From NCBI GenBank assembly GCA_963800725.1, contig CAWDCE010000007.1:1-64000 (forward strand): 64,000 nt of DNA. The letters are read 5' to 3'. The stretch comes from Bog-473 sp963800725. Lineage in GTDB: Bacteria > Actinomycetota > Acidimicrobiia > Acidimicrobiales > RAAP-2. The notes below the pieces were generated by a model. That model was given only the letters and a program-made list of their open reading frames with translations. It ran no database searches and was not told the origin of the DNA. Below, piece after piece: positions 47,320-56,962 of this stretch. Made by a program: the position numbers and the translations under genes. Position 1 is the first letter of the stretch. The number at the start of each line of letters is the position of its first letter.

Positions 47320-48789
47320 ATGTCGCGATCGACCGAGAAGTTCCGTTGTGATTCCTGTGGCGCCACCGCGCCGAAATGGGCTGGCCGGTGTCCGAGTTGC
47401 CATGAGTGGAACACCCTCGTCGCCGATCTTCGTCCATCTCTTGGCGACGCCCGGCCGCCGTCCTTCGCCCCGCGGTCGCGCTCATAGGGGTCGACGGCGC
47501 CGAGGCGCGGCCACGGCCGACCGGGATCGCCGAGGTCGACCGGGTGCTCGGTGGCGGCGTCGTCGCCGGCGCGGTCACCTTGGTGTTCGGGCCTCCCGGC
47601 GTCGGCAAATCGACCCTGTTGTTCCAGGTCCTGACCTCATACGCCCGCCCCGGCGCGCCGGTGCTGCTGGCATCGGCCGAAGAGTCATTGGCCCAGGTCA
47701 AGGGCCGGGCCAATCGCCTTCGGGTCCATCCCGAACGAACTCAATGTGCTCGCCGGTCACGACGTCGGTGCCATTGAGGCAGCCATTGCGTCCGACCGGC
47801 CCGCCCTGGTCGTGGTCGACTCGATCCAGACGATCTGCGACCCGATGTCGCCCGGAGCAACGGGGAGCCTGAACCAGATCCGCGATTGCGTCGACCGCCT
47901 CACCCGGCTGGCCAAGTCGAGCGGGGTCCCGGTCATCTTGGTCGGTCACGTGACCAAAGACGGTGACCTGGCGGGGCCGCGCACCATCGAGCACATGGTC
48001 GACACCGTCTTGTCCTTCGAGGGTGATCGACACCATTCCCTCAGGATGCTCACCGCCATCAAGCATCGCTTCGGTGCCACCGGAGAGGTGGGCATCTTCG
48101 AGATGGGCGACGACGGGCTGCGTGGTGTCGCCGACCCCGGCGAGCTCCTGCTCGGTGACCGCATGGCCGACGTCGCCGGAAGCGTGGTGGTCCCGGTCCT
48201 CCAGGGCCGTCGCCCGATTCTGGTCGAAGTCCAAGCACTCCTCAGCCCACATGGCCCGGGCCCGCTTCCCCGGCCCAAGACCGTCGGTATCGATGGCTCA
48301 CGGGTGAGTCTCCTTCTCGCGGTGCTCGGTTGCCGCAGTGCGTTGGGTGCGATCGACGGCGAGGTCTTCGTGGCCGCCGTCGGAGGCATCTCGATCACCG
48401 AGCCGGCGGTCGACCTCTCGGTGGCACTGGCCATCGCCTCAGCCGAGCTGGGCCTGGCGGTTCCGGCGAATCTGGTCGTGTTCGGTGAGCTGGGTCTGGC
48501 CGGTGAAGTGCGGGCCGTGCCCGGGGCGGAGCGCCGGATCAATGAGGCGCAACGAGCCGGGTTCACCGCCGCGCTGGTGCCAGCGTCGACGCCAAGCGAT
48601 GCGTTCGCCCTGGCGAAGGACATGGAGATTCACCTCGTACGCACCTTGGGCGAGGCCCTGACCCATGTGTTTGGTTCGATGACCCCGCACCGGGCGCAGG
48701 GCGTGGGCGAGATCGACCCCTGGGGGGTCACCAACGGCGCGGGTGACGATACGATGCGGGCGTGGTCGAGCGTGGCAGTCAGCCGCTGA
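47320..48789 (+). CDS. radA: RadA/Sms DNA recombination ATPase (two frameshifts)
   Basis: Branch-migration ATPase. N-terminal C4 zinc finger (CDSCGATAPKWAGRCPSCHEW), Walker A GPPGVGKSTLL, Walker B ALVVVDSIQT, the RadA motif KHRFGATGEVGIFEM (usually KNRFG) and a Lon-like C-terminal domain (GIDGSRVSLLLAVLGCR to GELGLAGEVRAVPGAERR). Frames change near 47440 and near 47713, where an extra C separates ANRL from GSIPNELNVLAGHD. Start ATG 47320. The disA start lies 28 bases inside the end. Confidence 0.92.
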
Positions 48790-49842
48790 ACGACGCCCTT
48801 GCCCTGATCGCGCCCGGGACACCGTTGCGCGAGGGGATTGATCGCATTCTCCAGGCCAAGCACGGGGCACTGATCATCGTCGGCGACAACGCCGCCGTGC
48901 TCTCGGTCTGCACCGGCGGATTCCTCCTCGACGCCGAATTCAGCCCCCAACGCCTCAGTGAGCTGGCCAAGATGGACGGCGCCATCATCTTGGCGTCGGA
49001 CGCCTCGCGCATCGCCCGGGCCAACGTCCACCTGGTTCCCAAAGCGACCATCCCGACGTCGGAGACCGGAACGCGCCACCGCACCGCGGAGCGGGTGGCC
49101 CGATCGATCGATGTTCCGGTGATCACCATTTCAGAAGCCATGGCGACCATCGCCGTCTACCGCAACGACCAAAAGCACACCAGTGAGTCCTCGGGCTGGC
49201 TCATCGACCGCTCCAGCCAGGCGCTGGCCACCCTGCAGCGCTTCCGGGTTCGCTTCGACGACGCCCTTTCGTCCCTCTTCGCGCCTCGAGATCGAAGATG
49301 CCGTCTCGGTGCGCGACGTGGTCTCGGTGCTCCAGCCCGGCGAGATGGTGCGCCGGATCGCCGAGGAGATCCAAGGACATCTCGTCGAATTGGGCACCGA
49401 TGGTCGCCTGATCGATCTGCAGACCGAGGAGTTGAGCGCCGGGGTCAGCGAGACTTTGACCCTCGTGCTGCGTGACTACGCCGCCGACGCGGGTTCGGGT
49501 CCCGACGCCGCCCCGCCGTCGCTGGCCCGCCTTCGCTCCTTGCCCCCCGACGCCACCATGGATCTGCACCACGTGGTCGCCATCTTGGGACTGGCCCAGC
49601 CCGACAACGAGCTCCACGCCGAGATGGCCCCGAGGGGCTACCGGCTCCTGCACCGCCTGCCCCAGCTTTCCGGGGTCCTCGTCGAGCGCCTGGTCGACAA
49701 GTTCGGCAGCCTGCCCGAGATCATGTCGGCCAGCTCGGCCGAGCTCGAGTCGGTCGAAGGAATCGGCACCGCCACCGCACGATCGATCCGAGACGGGCTG
49801 GCCAGACTGGTCGAATCGAGCATCTTCGAGCGCTACGAGTAG
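48762..49842 (+). CDS. disA: DisA diadenylate cyclase / DNA integrity scanner (one frameshift)
   Basis: Makes cyclic di-AMP from ATP and scans for branched DNA. DAC domain motifs MDGAIILASD (DGA) and GTRHRTAERVA (RHR) are intact; C-terminal helix-hairpin-helix region has LVDKFGSLPEIMSASSAELESVEGIG. The frame changes near 49285 (one extra base) within ALSSL-ALEIEDAVSV. GTG 48762. 359 residues after correction. RadA-DisA pairing is common in actinobacteria and Firmicutes. Confidence 0.94.
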
Positions 49843-49851
49843 TCGGGTCCC

Positions 49852-49873
49852 GCCCCGATGGCCCGATCGGGGC
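49852..49873 (+). terminator. Terminator after disA
   Basis: GCCCCGAT and ATCGGGGC form a perfect 8-bp stem with a 6-base loop nine bases after the disA stop, followed by ATCTTTG. Probable end of the radA-disA transcript. Confidence 0.6.
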
Positions 49874-49928
49874 ATCTTTGGGCCCATCGCCGTTGCTGTG
49901 CTGGAGTTACGTCTGAGCGAGGACCATG

Positions 49929-49934
49929 TACAAT
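49929..49934 (+). promoter_or_regulatory. Candidate -10 element for carD
   Basis: TACAAT at 49929-49934 is a good -10 hexamer about 98 bases upstream of the carD start, after the disA terminator. The expected -35 region shows only TTACGT at 16 bases spacing, which is poor. Inference. Confidence 0.4.
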
Positions 49935-50031
49935 AGAGAGCTGTTGTCCGACCGGCTGACCTGCCGGGTCCGGTTCGCAACCTCTTCGAAATCGCCGCTT
50001 CATCGGCGCCGTGTCCGTGCAAGGGAGATCT

Positions 50032-50511
50032 GTGTCGTTCAAGGTCGGAGACAAAGTCGTGTACCCCCATCATGGGGCTGCGGTCATCGAAAAGCGCGAG
50101 ACCAAGGTGGCTTTCGGCGAGAAGCGTGAGTACCTCGTGCTCCGCTTGGCCTATGGGGACCTGATCCTCAATGTGCCGGCCGATAACACCGAAGGCGTGG
50201 GCCTGCGTGAGGTCATCAACGACGAAGAGGTCGAAGAGGTCTTCGCCGTGCTGCGCAAGAAGGAAGCGCGCATGCCGACCAATTGGTCGCGCCGCTACAA
50301 GAACCACTCCGAGAAGCTCCGCTCTGGCGACATCTACCAGGTCGCCGAGGTGGTGCGGAACCTCTCGATCCGCGACAAGGACAAGGGCCTGTCGGCGGGC
50401 GAGAAGCGCATGCTGCAACGGGCCCGCCAGATCCTGGTCTCAGAGTTGACCTTCGCCCTCAACGTGGACGAAGAGACGGCTGAAGAGCGCCTCAACGAAG
50501 CGCTGACCTAA
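50032..50511 (+). CDS. carD: CarD-family RNA polymerase-binding regulator
   Basis: Essential actinobacterial transcription factor that stabilises open complexes at rRNA and housekeeping promoters. 159 residues; SFKVGDKVVYPHHGAAVIEKRE is the RNA-polymerase-interacting Tudor-like domain and RKKEARMPTNWSRRYKNHSEKLRSGDIYQVAEVVRNL the DNA-binding helical part. GTG 50032 with AAGGGAG upstream is preferred over the earlier GTG at 50011. ispD follows after seven bases. Confidence 0.96.
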   Translation: MSFKVGDKVVYPHHGAAVIEKRETKVAFGEKREYLVLRLAYGDLILNVPADNTEGVGLREVINDEEVEEVFAVLRKKEARMPTNWSRRYKNHSEKLRSGDIYQVAEVVRNLSIRDKDKGLSAGEKRMLQRARQILVSELTFALNVDEETAEERLNEALT

Positions 50512-50518
50512 CTCCGGC

Positions 50519-51162
50519 GTGTCGGCGCAGGTGTGGGCGATCGTGGTGGCAGCAGGCGCGGGCGACGATTCGGTCAGCTCAAGCAGTTCGCCCCACTCGG
50601 GGATTCAACCGTCGCGGCACATTCGGTGGCGGCGTGTCGAAGCACGGCGCGTGGGGTCGTCCTCGTGGTGCCCACCGGGTTTGAGGACCAGGATCGTTTC
50701 GGCGCCGACATCGTGGTAGCCGGCGGCGACACCCGGTCCGAATCCGTGCGCCGCGGACTCGCCGCCATCCCCAATGACGCCGAGGTGATCGTGGTCCACG
50801 ATGCGGCTCGCCCGCTGGCCGCCCCCGACCTCTTCGAGGCGGTGGTGGCGACGGTCACGAGCGGAGAGGCGAGCGCGGCCATCTGCGCCACCGCACTCCA
50901 CGACACCATCAAGGAGGTCGACCCGGATCGCCGGGTCACCGCCACGCTCGATCGATCGGCGTTGGTGGCGGTGCAGACCCCCCAGGCCTTCGCCGCGGAT
51001 CTCTTGCGGCGCGCACACGGCGAGGGAGCCGAAGCGACCGACGATGCGGCGCTGGTGGAGCGACTCGGCGCCACCGTGATCGTCGTTCCCGGCGATACTG
51101 CCAACTTCAAGATCACCACGGCGACGGACCTGCGCGCGGCGCAGCGGGCACTGGGGGGATGA
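50519..51162 (+). CDS. ispD: 2-C-methyl-D-erythritol 4-phosphate cytidylyltransferase (one frameshift)
   Basis: MEP-pathway enzyme. N-terminal VWAIVVAAGAG, then after a frame change near 50562 (one base missing) RRFGQLKQFAPLGDSTVAAHSV, the substrate-binding QGGDTRSESVRRGL-like segment GGDTRSESVRRGL, VVHDAARPL, and QTPQAFAADLLRRAH. Corrected length 214 residues from GTG 50519. The stop overlaps ispF (ATGA). Confidence 0.92.
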
Positions 51163-51635
51163 CCATGCGCATCGGACAAGGAATCGACATCCACCCGTTC
51201 TCCGACGATCCACATCGACCTTTGCGCCTCGGGGGTGTCCTCATCGAAGGGGGGCGTGGTCTGGCCGGGCACAGTGACGCCGACGCCGTGTGCCACGCCG
51301 TGGCCGACGCCATCCTCGGTGCGGTGGGCCTCGACGATCTCGGCCGCCACTTCCCCGACACCGACCCGAAGTGGGCCGGTGCGAACAGTGTCGACCTTTT
51401 GCGCCATGTGGTGGGTCTGGCCACCGAAGCGGGCTACCGGTGTGAAAATGCCGACTGCACCGTCGTCGCCGAATCCCCCCGCCTCGCCCCGCACACCCGG
51501 GCCATGGCTGACACCCTTTCGGGTGTCCTCGGCGCCCCGGTCTCGGTCAAAGCCACCCGGGCCGAGGGGCTCGGGGCGCTCGGTCGGGCCGAGGGTGTGG
51601 CTTGTGTGGCCATCGTGTTGCTCGAGGACAGATGA
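51159..51635 (+). CDS. ispF: 2-C-methyl-D-erythritol 2,4-cyclodiphosphate synthase
   Basis: MEP-pathway enzyme of 158 residues. GIDIHPF provides the Asp-His zinc ligands, LAGHSDADAVCHAVADAILGAVGLDDLGRHFPDTD the next conserved block, and VSVKATRAEGLGALGRAEGV the C-terminal part. Overlaps ispD and rlmB by the ATGA pattern. Confidence 0.96.
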   Translation: MTMRIGQGIDIHPFSDDPHRPLRLGGVLIEGGRGLAGHSDADAVCHAVADAILGAVGLDDLGRHFPDTDPKWAGANSVDLLRHVVGLATEAGYRCENADCTVVAESPRLAPHTRAMADTLSGVLGAPVSVKATRAEGLGALGRAEGVACVAIVLLEDR

Positions 51636-52476
51636 CGCCGCCCCGTGGCAACGCCCGCCCCCGTGGCGGCCGCTCGGCCCCACCGCGGCCGCACCGCGCC
51701 CGGGGCGCGCCGAGCTGAGCGAGCTCGGCGGGGATCAGGTCGAAGGGCGCCACGCCGTGCTCGAGCTGCTCAGCGTCGGGCGCAGGACCGTGCGCAAGAT
51801 CATGATGGCGGAGAATCAAGATCCTTCGCCGCTGCTCGACGCCATCGAGGAACGGGCGGCCCGGATGCGCGTTCCGGTCGAAACGGTGCCCCATGCCCGC
51901 CTCGACGCCAACGCCCGCACCGAGTCGCCTCAGGGTGTGATCGCCCAGGCGCGTCCGATTGAACCGGTCACCCTCGAAGAGATCTGCGAACCGTCCAAGC
52001 GTGGGGTGCCCCCGTTTTTGTTGGTGGCCGCGGGGATCACGGATCCCCGCAACCTCGGTGCCCTGCTCAGGAGTGCGGAGTGCGCCGGGGTCAGCGGCGT
52101 CGTCATGCCACGGCACCGGTCCGCCCGGCTCTCCCCAACGGTGACCAAGACGGCCGCCGGAGCCATCGAGCACCTCGCCTTCGCGGTGGTCGGCGGCATC
52201 CCCGCCGCGCTCACGCAGATGACCGGGCTCGGTGTCTGGACGGTCGGCCTGGCCGGGGAGGCCACGTCCTCCCTCTATGACCTCTCGCTCGGGCAAGGTG
52301 CGGTCGCCCTGGTGGTCGGCAGCGAGGACAAGGGCCTCGCACCGCTGGTGCGGCGGCGCTGTGACGCGGTGGTGTCGATCCCCCAACACGGGTCGTTGCC
52401 GTCACTCAACGTCGGCGTGGCCGGCGCGGTCGCCGCATTCGAGGTGGCGCGCCAGCGGACACACGCCGCGCGCTGA
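51632..52476 (+). CDS. rlmB: TrmH-family 23S rRNA (guanosine-2'-O-)-methyltransferase RlmB-like (one frameshift)
   Basis: SpoU-class SAM methyltransferase. Starts at ATG 51632 with a basic, disordered N-terminus (PPRGNARPRGGRSAPP); the frame changes near 51710 (one base missing) before DQVEGRHAVLELLSVGRRTV. SpoU motifs: AAGITDPRNLGALLRSAECAG, LVVGSEDKGLAPLVRRRCDAVVSIPQHG and SLPSLNVGVAGAVAAFE. Corrected 281 residues. Could be another TrmH member; the rlmB call rests on the substrate-binding N-domain. Confidence 0.88.
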
Positions 52477-52490
52477 GCCCCACGCCCGTA

Positions 52491-52904
52491 TCAGGCGGCG
52501 GTCAGCTCAGAGGTGCAAAAGGCGCAACGCCGGGCCGCCTCGGGCACGTCGCTCAGACACTCGGGGCATTCCTTGGTCACCGGTGCCGGCTTCTCACTCG
52601 GCAGCACGTTGAGTCGGCGCAGCACATGGGTCAGGGGAATGACCACGAGAAAGAAGACCACGGTCGCGATGATGACGAAGGTCAACAAGGCGTTGAGGAA
52701 CGAGCCGTAGTTGAACTGCGAGTGGTTGATGGTGAAGGTCAGGCTCGAGAAGTTGGGCTTGCCGAAGATGGCGGCGATCAGCGGAGTGATGAGGTCTTTG
52801 ACCAACGCCGCCACCACTGCGGTGAAGGCGGCCCCGACGATGACGGCGACCGCCAGGTCGACCACGTTGCCGCGCAGAATGAATTGTTTGAATTCCTTGA
52901 TCAC
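52491..52904 (-). CDS. mscL: Large-conductance mechanosensitive channel with C-terminal zinc ribbon
   Basis: Two membrane helices: IKEFKQFILRGNVVDLAVAVIVGAAFTAVV (TM1 with the conserved gate) and NALLTFVIIATVVFFLVVIPL (TM2). After a short basic stretch the protein ends in CPECLSDVPEAARRCAFC, a CxxC...CxxC zinc ribbon of the kind seen in several actinobacterial MscL. GTG 52904 with AAGGAG upstream. 137 residues. Convergent with rlmB. Confidence 0.93.
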   Translation of the reverse strand: MIKEFKQFILRGNVVDLAVAVIVGAAFTAVVAALVKDLITPLIAAIFGKPNFSSLTFTINHSQFNYGSFLNALLTFVIIATVVFFLVVIPLTHVLRRLNVLPSEKPAPVTKECPECLSDVPEAARRCAFCTSELTAA

Positions 52905-53069
52905 CAGACACGCTCCTTGATTGCTCGTCGACTTCCTACCCGCATCGGGCCGGGGCGAACCGCACTGCCGCGCCCGGTCGGGCCCACCGTCGGTTGCGCT
53001 CGCTCGGCCAAGGTCCCCCCATTGCGGGGCGCCCCGAGGGCACCGGTGGCGTCGCGGGGCGCCACGGCG

Positions 53070-53142
53070 AGCCCGAGGCAGGAATCGAACCCGCGACATC
53101 TTCATTACAAGTGAAGTGCTCTACCAACTGAGCTACTCGGGC
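53070..53142 (-). tRNA. tRNA-Thr (anticodon TGT)
   Basis: On the minus strand acceptor GCCCGAG pairs with CTCGGGC; D-arm GCTCAGTTGGTAGAGC; anticodon stem CTTCA/TGAAG with loop CTTGTAA; T-arm GCGGGTTCGATTCCTGC. Discriminator T, CCA not encoded. Reads ACA codons. Confidence 0.96.
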
Positions 53143-53213
53143 GAGCGCACATCGCTGAATGGACGTCGCTGGCTCAACCTTAGATCCGCCGGGGATCGAG
53201 GAGGCTTGCATAG

Positions 53214-53795
53214 ATGGTGGGGGCACGGCAGGCTGGTCCGTCAATGACCGCTGATCTTCCCCCGACGGACCCGCCGCGCCATGGAGAGAGTCGAGGGGGT
53301 AACCGCATCTCGCCCCTGCGGGCCGGCCTGGTCCTGGTCGGGTTCGTCGTGGTCGCAGTTGTCTTCGTGGCCATTGGCACCCGGCCGTCGGCCAGCGGCG
53401 GGGGTGGGGCCGCATCGGCGACGACCACGACGGTTGCGGCCGGGAAGACGACCACGACGGTTGCGGTGACCACGACGACGCTGGCCCGCAGCGCCACCAG
53501 TGTGCAAGTGGCCAACGGTTCGCAGGGCGTCGACCTCGCCACCCATTACTCCTCGGTGCTCAGCGCCGATGGCTGGGCGACCAAGCCGCCGCTCGACGCC
53601 ACCGCGCAGGTGGCCACCTCGACGGTCTATTACGCGGCCGGCCAGCAAGAAGCCGCAGCCGCCATCGCCACCGAGCTCAAACTCAGCCCGTCCGCCGTCA
53701 AGCCGTTGACCGCAGCCGTGCCGGTGACCGGGGCGATCGGCAACGACGTGGTGGTGGTCATCGGGGCCGACCTGGTGGACCAGGCCAGCACCTGA
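53214..53795 (+). CDS. Membrane-anchored LytR C-terminal-domain protein
   Basis: 193 residues: cytoplasmic N-terminus, one membrane helix (AGLVLVGFVVVAVVFVAIG), a Thr-rich linker (ATTTTVAAGKTTTTVAVTTTT) and a LytR_C-like domain from about residue 95 (SVQVANGSQGVDLATHYSSVL). The domain lacks an LCP catalytic part, so a regulatory or cell-wall-binding role is likely. ATG 53214 with GAGGAGG upstream; ATG 53244 is an alternative. otsB follows after eight bases. Confidence 0.72.
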   Translation: MVGARQAGPSMTADLPPTDPPRHGESRGGNRISPLRAGLVLVGFVVVAVVFVAIGTRPSASGGGGAASATTTTVAAGKTTTTVAVTTTTLARSATSVQVANGSQGVDLATHYSSVLSADGWATKPPLDATAQVATSTVYYAAGQQEAAAAIATELKLSPSAVKPLTAAVPVTGAIGNDVVVVIGADLVDQAST

Positions 53796-53803
53796 CCCCG
53801 ACC

Positions 53804-54598
53804 ATGGGTGGGTCCCTGCCCGCACTCTTCGAAGCGCTCGTCGCGGCACCGGGCGATGCCGCACTGTGCCTCGACTTCGACGGCACGCTCTCGGCCATCG
53901 TCGACGATCCGGTGGCGGCTCGGCCGCTGCCCGGGGTGAGCGAACTGTTGTCCCGGCTGGCCGCGTCATTCGGGGTCGTGGCCGTGATCTCGGGGCGCCC
54001 CGTGGCGTTCTTGGACTCGGTGCTTGGTTCCGCATTGGGCGTTCGATTGGTCGGCCTCTACGGGCTCGAGCACATCGACGACACCGGGCGGCGCTGCGTC
54101 GGTGAGGAGGCCGCGGCCTATGGCACGGTCATCGACGAGGTGGTGGCCGAGGCCCGAGCCGACGTGCCCCACGGTGTCTACGTCGAGCCCAAGGGCCTGA
54201 CGGTGACCCTGCACTGGCGCCACGCCCCCGAGGCCGCCCCCTGGGTGCGCAGTTTCGCAACGCGCCAGGCCCGCCAACGGGGGCTGGTGGTGCACCCGGG
54301 TCGCATGGAGCTCGAACTGCGACCACCCCTGGCGGTCGACAAGGGCACCGTGGTGCGTGCCGTGGTCCACGGATGCACCGCCGTCGCGGCCTTCGGCGAT
54401 GACATTGGCGATCTCCCCGCGTTCGCGGTGCTCGGCGAGCTCAAAGCCCAGGGGATCGCGGTGGTCCGGGTCGCGGTGACCGATGAGGAGAGCCCACCCG
54501 AGGTCGCGGCACAAGCCGACATGTCCGTCGAGGGTCCGAGCGAGGCGGTGGCGCTGCTCGAGCTTTTGGCTCAGCGGGCCGAAGCCGCCGCCAGCTGA
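53804..54598 (+). CDS. otsB: Trehalose-6-phosphate phosphatase
   Basis: HAD-superfamily phosphatase of 264 residues. Nucleophile motif CLDFDGTLSAIVDD near residue 24, VVAVISGRPVAFLD, the YGLEH region, MELELRPPLAVDKGTVV (Lys) and AAFGDDIGDLPAFAVL (acidic pair). Converts trehalose-6-phosphate to trehalose. Convergent with otsA, whose end it overlaps by 28 bases. Confidence 0.93.
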   Translation: MGGSLPALFEALVAAPGDAALCLDFDGTLSAIVDDPVAARPLPGVSELLSRLAASFGVVAVISGRPVAFLDSVLGSALGVRLVGLYGLEHIDDTGRRCVGEEAAAYGTVIDEVVAEARADVPHGVYVEPKGLTVTLHWRHAPEAAPWVRSFATRQARQRGLVVHPGRMELELRPPLAVDKGTVVRAVVHGCTAVAAFGDDIGDLPAFAVLGELKAQGIAVVRVAVTDEESPPEVAAQADMSVEGPSEAVALLELLAQRAEAAAS

Positions 54599-56005
54599 TC
54601 ACGCAGCCAGTCCGCAGCCGTGCGGGCCCGCACGGCGGCCACCAGCTCTCTGGCCCGCCGTTCGCGTTCTGTCTGGTCGAGCGAGAGTGCGGCGTGGAGG
54701 GCCTCAGCGGTTGCGCTGACGTCAAAGGGATTGATCCCGATCGCCGGTCCCGACAGCTCGTCATAAGCGCCGGCCTGGCGTGAGAGCACCAACACCCCCG
54801 ACACCGTGTTGAGCAACGGGCCTTCCTTGGCAACGAGGTTGAGCCCGTCGCGCACCGGGTTCACCAAGAGCACGTCGGACAGGGCCAGCGCCGCCAGGGA
54901 GCGGGCCCGGTCGTCTTCGATGTGCAGCACGATCGGCGTCCACTCGGGCGTGGCCCATGCGTGGTTGATGCGGGCGGCGGTCTGGGCGACTTCGGTGCCG
55001 AGCGCGAGATAGTCGGCCAGGCCCTGGCGCGACGGGTAGACGAGGGCGAGATGGACCACCTGGCCGACCCACTTCGGGTGGGCGGAAAGCAACTCTTCGA
55101 ACGCCAGCATCCCCCGGACGATGTTCTTGGAGGGCTCAACCCGGTCGACGCGGACGATGGTGCGACGGCCACCGGTCTCGACCACGAGGCGTGCGCGCGC
55201 CGCCGCGCAGTCGGGCGAGGCGGCTTCGGCGATCAGGCTGTCGTGTTCGGGCGAGAGCGGTGAGACAAAGGTCGGTGGCCCCGTCGGGCGCCAGTCCCGC
55301 CAGGCCCGCCAATTGCGGATCGGCGTAACACGCGGCGAATCCGTCGGCCCAGCGCGCGCTGTGGAAACCCACGGCATCGAAGCCGGCCATGCCGGCCAGC
55401 AGTTCGCCCACCGCACCATCGGGGAGTACCGCCAACATGTTCGGATCGGCGAAGGGAATGTGGCAGAAATGCACGGTGGACAGGTCCGCTCTCGCCTCGC
55501 GAACATCGCGCCGAGCAAGCGAGAAGTGATAGTCCTGCACCAAGACCACCGCACCGGGGTGCGCGTGCGCGGCGACCTGGTCGGCCATGGCGCGGTTGTA
55601 GGCCCGGTAGCCGTCCCAGGCCCGGTGCCAGTAGGAATCGAAACGGGGCCGGCGCGGCAGGTCGAAGAGATGATGGTGCGTGTACCACAGCGTCGTGTTC
55701 GCGACGACGTCGTAGGCCATCTGGTAGACGTCGGGATCGACGGTGACCGAGAGGAGCGACAACGTGTCGTCGACCATCAGGCCGCGGGCCTGGGCCTCGA
55801 CATCGGCCGGTCCCATCGTCATCGAGATCCATGTGGCGTCGCCGCCCGAGAGGAGCGGGCGTAGCGAGCTGACCAGTCCGCCCCCGCCGCCGACCGGGAC
55901 GAGGTTGGCGTCATCGTCGAAGCGGAACGAGCGCGGGCCGCGGTTCGAGACGACGATCACCTGGCGCCCCTCGGTGCCGCGCCCACCGGTGCCCGCGGCG
56001 CTCAC
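54571..56005 (-). CDS. otsA: Trehalose-6-phosphate synthase, GT20 family (one frameshift)
   Basis: Glycosyltransferase making trehalose-6-phosphate from UDP- or GDP-glucose and glucose-6-phosphate. VIVVSNRGP, GGGGLVSSLRPLL, VVLVQDYHFSLA (DYH motif), FCHIPFADPNML, VRVDRVEPSKNIVRGMLAFE and NPVRDGLNLVAKE identify GT20. An extra G in a GGGG run near 55275 separates LAPDG from PPTFVSPLSPEHDSL; corrected length 477 residues. GTG 56005 overlaps the gpgS stop (GTGA). A close relative such as a glucosylglycerol-phosphate synthase cannot be excluded, but otsB next to it favours trehalose. Confidence 0.9.
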
Positions 56006-56793
56006 GGGCGGATGCGATCGAGCGCGGCCCGCAGCACATCGACGGCCTGGGGGCGCAGTTCGTTCAGCGGGCGATTGCGGTGGATGCGCTCGCCGAGGTC
56101 GACCTGGGCCAGCACCCCGGCCCCGAGGTAGGTGGCGACGTCGATCAACAGGGCGATCTCGACGCCGTAGCCGTCGGCGAAGCCCACCTTCTCGAAGACC
56201 CAGCGATGGGCGGCGGTCTCCCCGGCCAGGGGCTGGCGGATCTCTGAGAGCTCGGGGAAGAGCAATTCGAGGACCGGTCGGGCCACGAGCTCGGTGACCC
56301 GGCCGCCCCCGGTCGGCTCACCGTGGAGGGGGCGGGTGTAGAAGCCCTTGACCAGGGCCACCCCGTCGTCGGTGAGCAAGGGGCCGAGCATGCCCGAGAC
56401 GAAAGCCGGCGTGGTGTTGGCGACATCGGCATCGAGGAAGACCAAGAGGTCGCCGCTGGCCGCCTCGAGGGCTGCGGCCATGGCCTGGCCCTTGCCCCCG
56501 GCCGTGCCGCTCGAGGCCACGACCCGCGCCCCGGCCGCCTCGGCCTGGGCCGCGGTGTCGTCGGTCGAGCCGTCGTTGAGCACGAGCACCTCGTCGACCA
56601 GGCCGTTGCCCCCGGCGCTCGCCAAGAACGGGGCGACCACCGCCCGCACGACCGAGCCGACCGTTGACGCTTCGTCGCGGGCGGGGATGCACACCGACAC
56701 CGTGTGCCCACCGGCCATCTTGGCCCGAAGTACGTCATCGAGCGGGAAGTCCCCGTGGTGGTACGTGCGAGGGCCTGCGTCCGGACCGGGCAT
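56002..56793 (-). CDS. gpgS: Glucosyl-3-phosphoglycerate synthase
   Basis: GT81 enzyme joining glucose to 3-phosphoglycerate. VSVCIPARDEASTVGSVV, DEVLVLNDGSTDDTA, VFLDADVANTTPAFVSGMLG (DxD) and FYTRPLHGEPTGGGRVTELVARP are typical of GpgS. ATG 56793 is chosen; the frame extends upstream but that part lies in the SAM-riboswitch promoter region and is not conserved-looking. 263 residues. It is transcribed away from the metM/thrC leader and couples to otsA, linking glucosylglycerate and trehalose as compatible solutes. Confidence 0.9.
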   Translation of the reverse strand: MPGPDAGPRTYHHGDFPLDDVLRAKMAGGHTVSVCIPARDEASTVGSVVRAVVAPFLASAGGNGLVDEVLVLNDGSTDDTAAQAEAAGARVVASSGTAGGKGQAMAAALEAASGDLLVFLDADVANTTPAFVSGMLGPLLTDDGVALVKGFYTRPLHGEPTGGGRVTELVARPVLELLFPELSEIRQPLAGETAAHRWVFEKVGFADGYGVEIALLIDVATYLGAGVLAQVDLGERIHRNRPLNELRPQAVDVLRAALDRIRP

Positions 56794-56860
56794 CCCAAGA
56801 TCATCGTGTGCATTTGGCGTGTGTGGATCACGCGCAAGCCAGGCGCTACCATTGGGACCA

Positions 56861-56953
56861 TCATCCAGAGCGACTGAGGGACGGGCCCGTCGACGTCGCG
56901 GCAACCAGTGCACACCCTTCGGGGGGCAACAGGTGCCAATGCCCGATCGATGA
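56861..56953 (+). promoter_or_regulatory. SAM-I (S-box) riboswitch upstream of the threonine-synthase-family gene
   Basis: The leader contains CAGAG, GAGGGAC-GGGCCC, GGCAACC (56900-56906) and AGGTGCCAAT (56931-56940), the core of S-box aptamers. P1 forms from TCATC (56861-56865) and GATGA (56949-56953), P2 from GCGAC and GTCGC, and P3 from GTGCAC with AGGTGC around a TTCG loop. The 3' strand of P1 runs straight into the AGGAGG ribosome site (56953-56958), five bases before ATG 56963, so SAM binding would sequester translation initiation. I do not see an intrinsic terminator. SAM-I rather than SAM-IV because of the GAGGGA-x-GGCCC signature. Confidence 0.85.
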
Positions 56954-56962
56954 GGAGGACCA

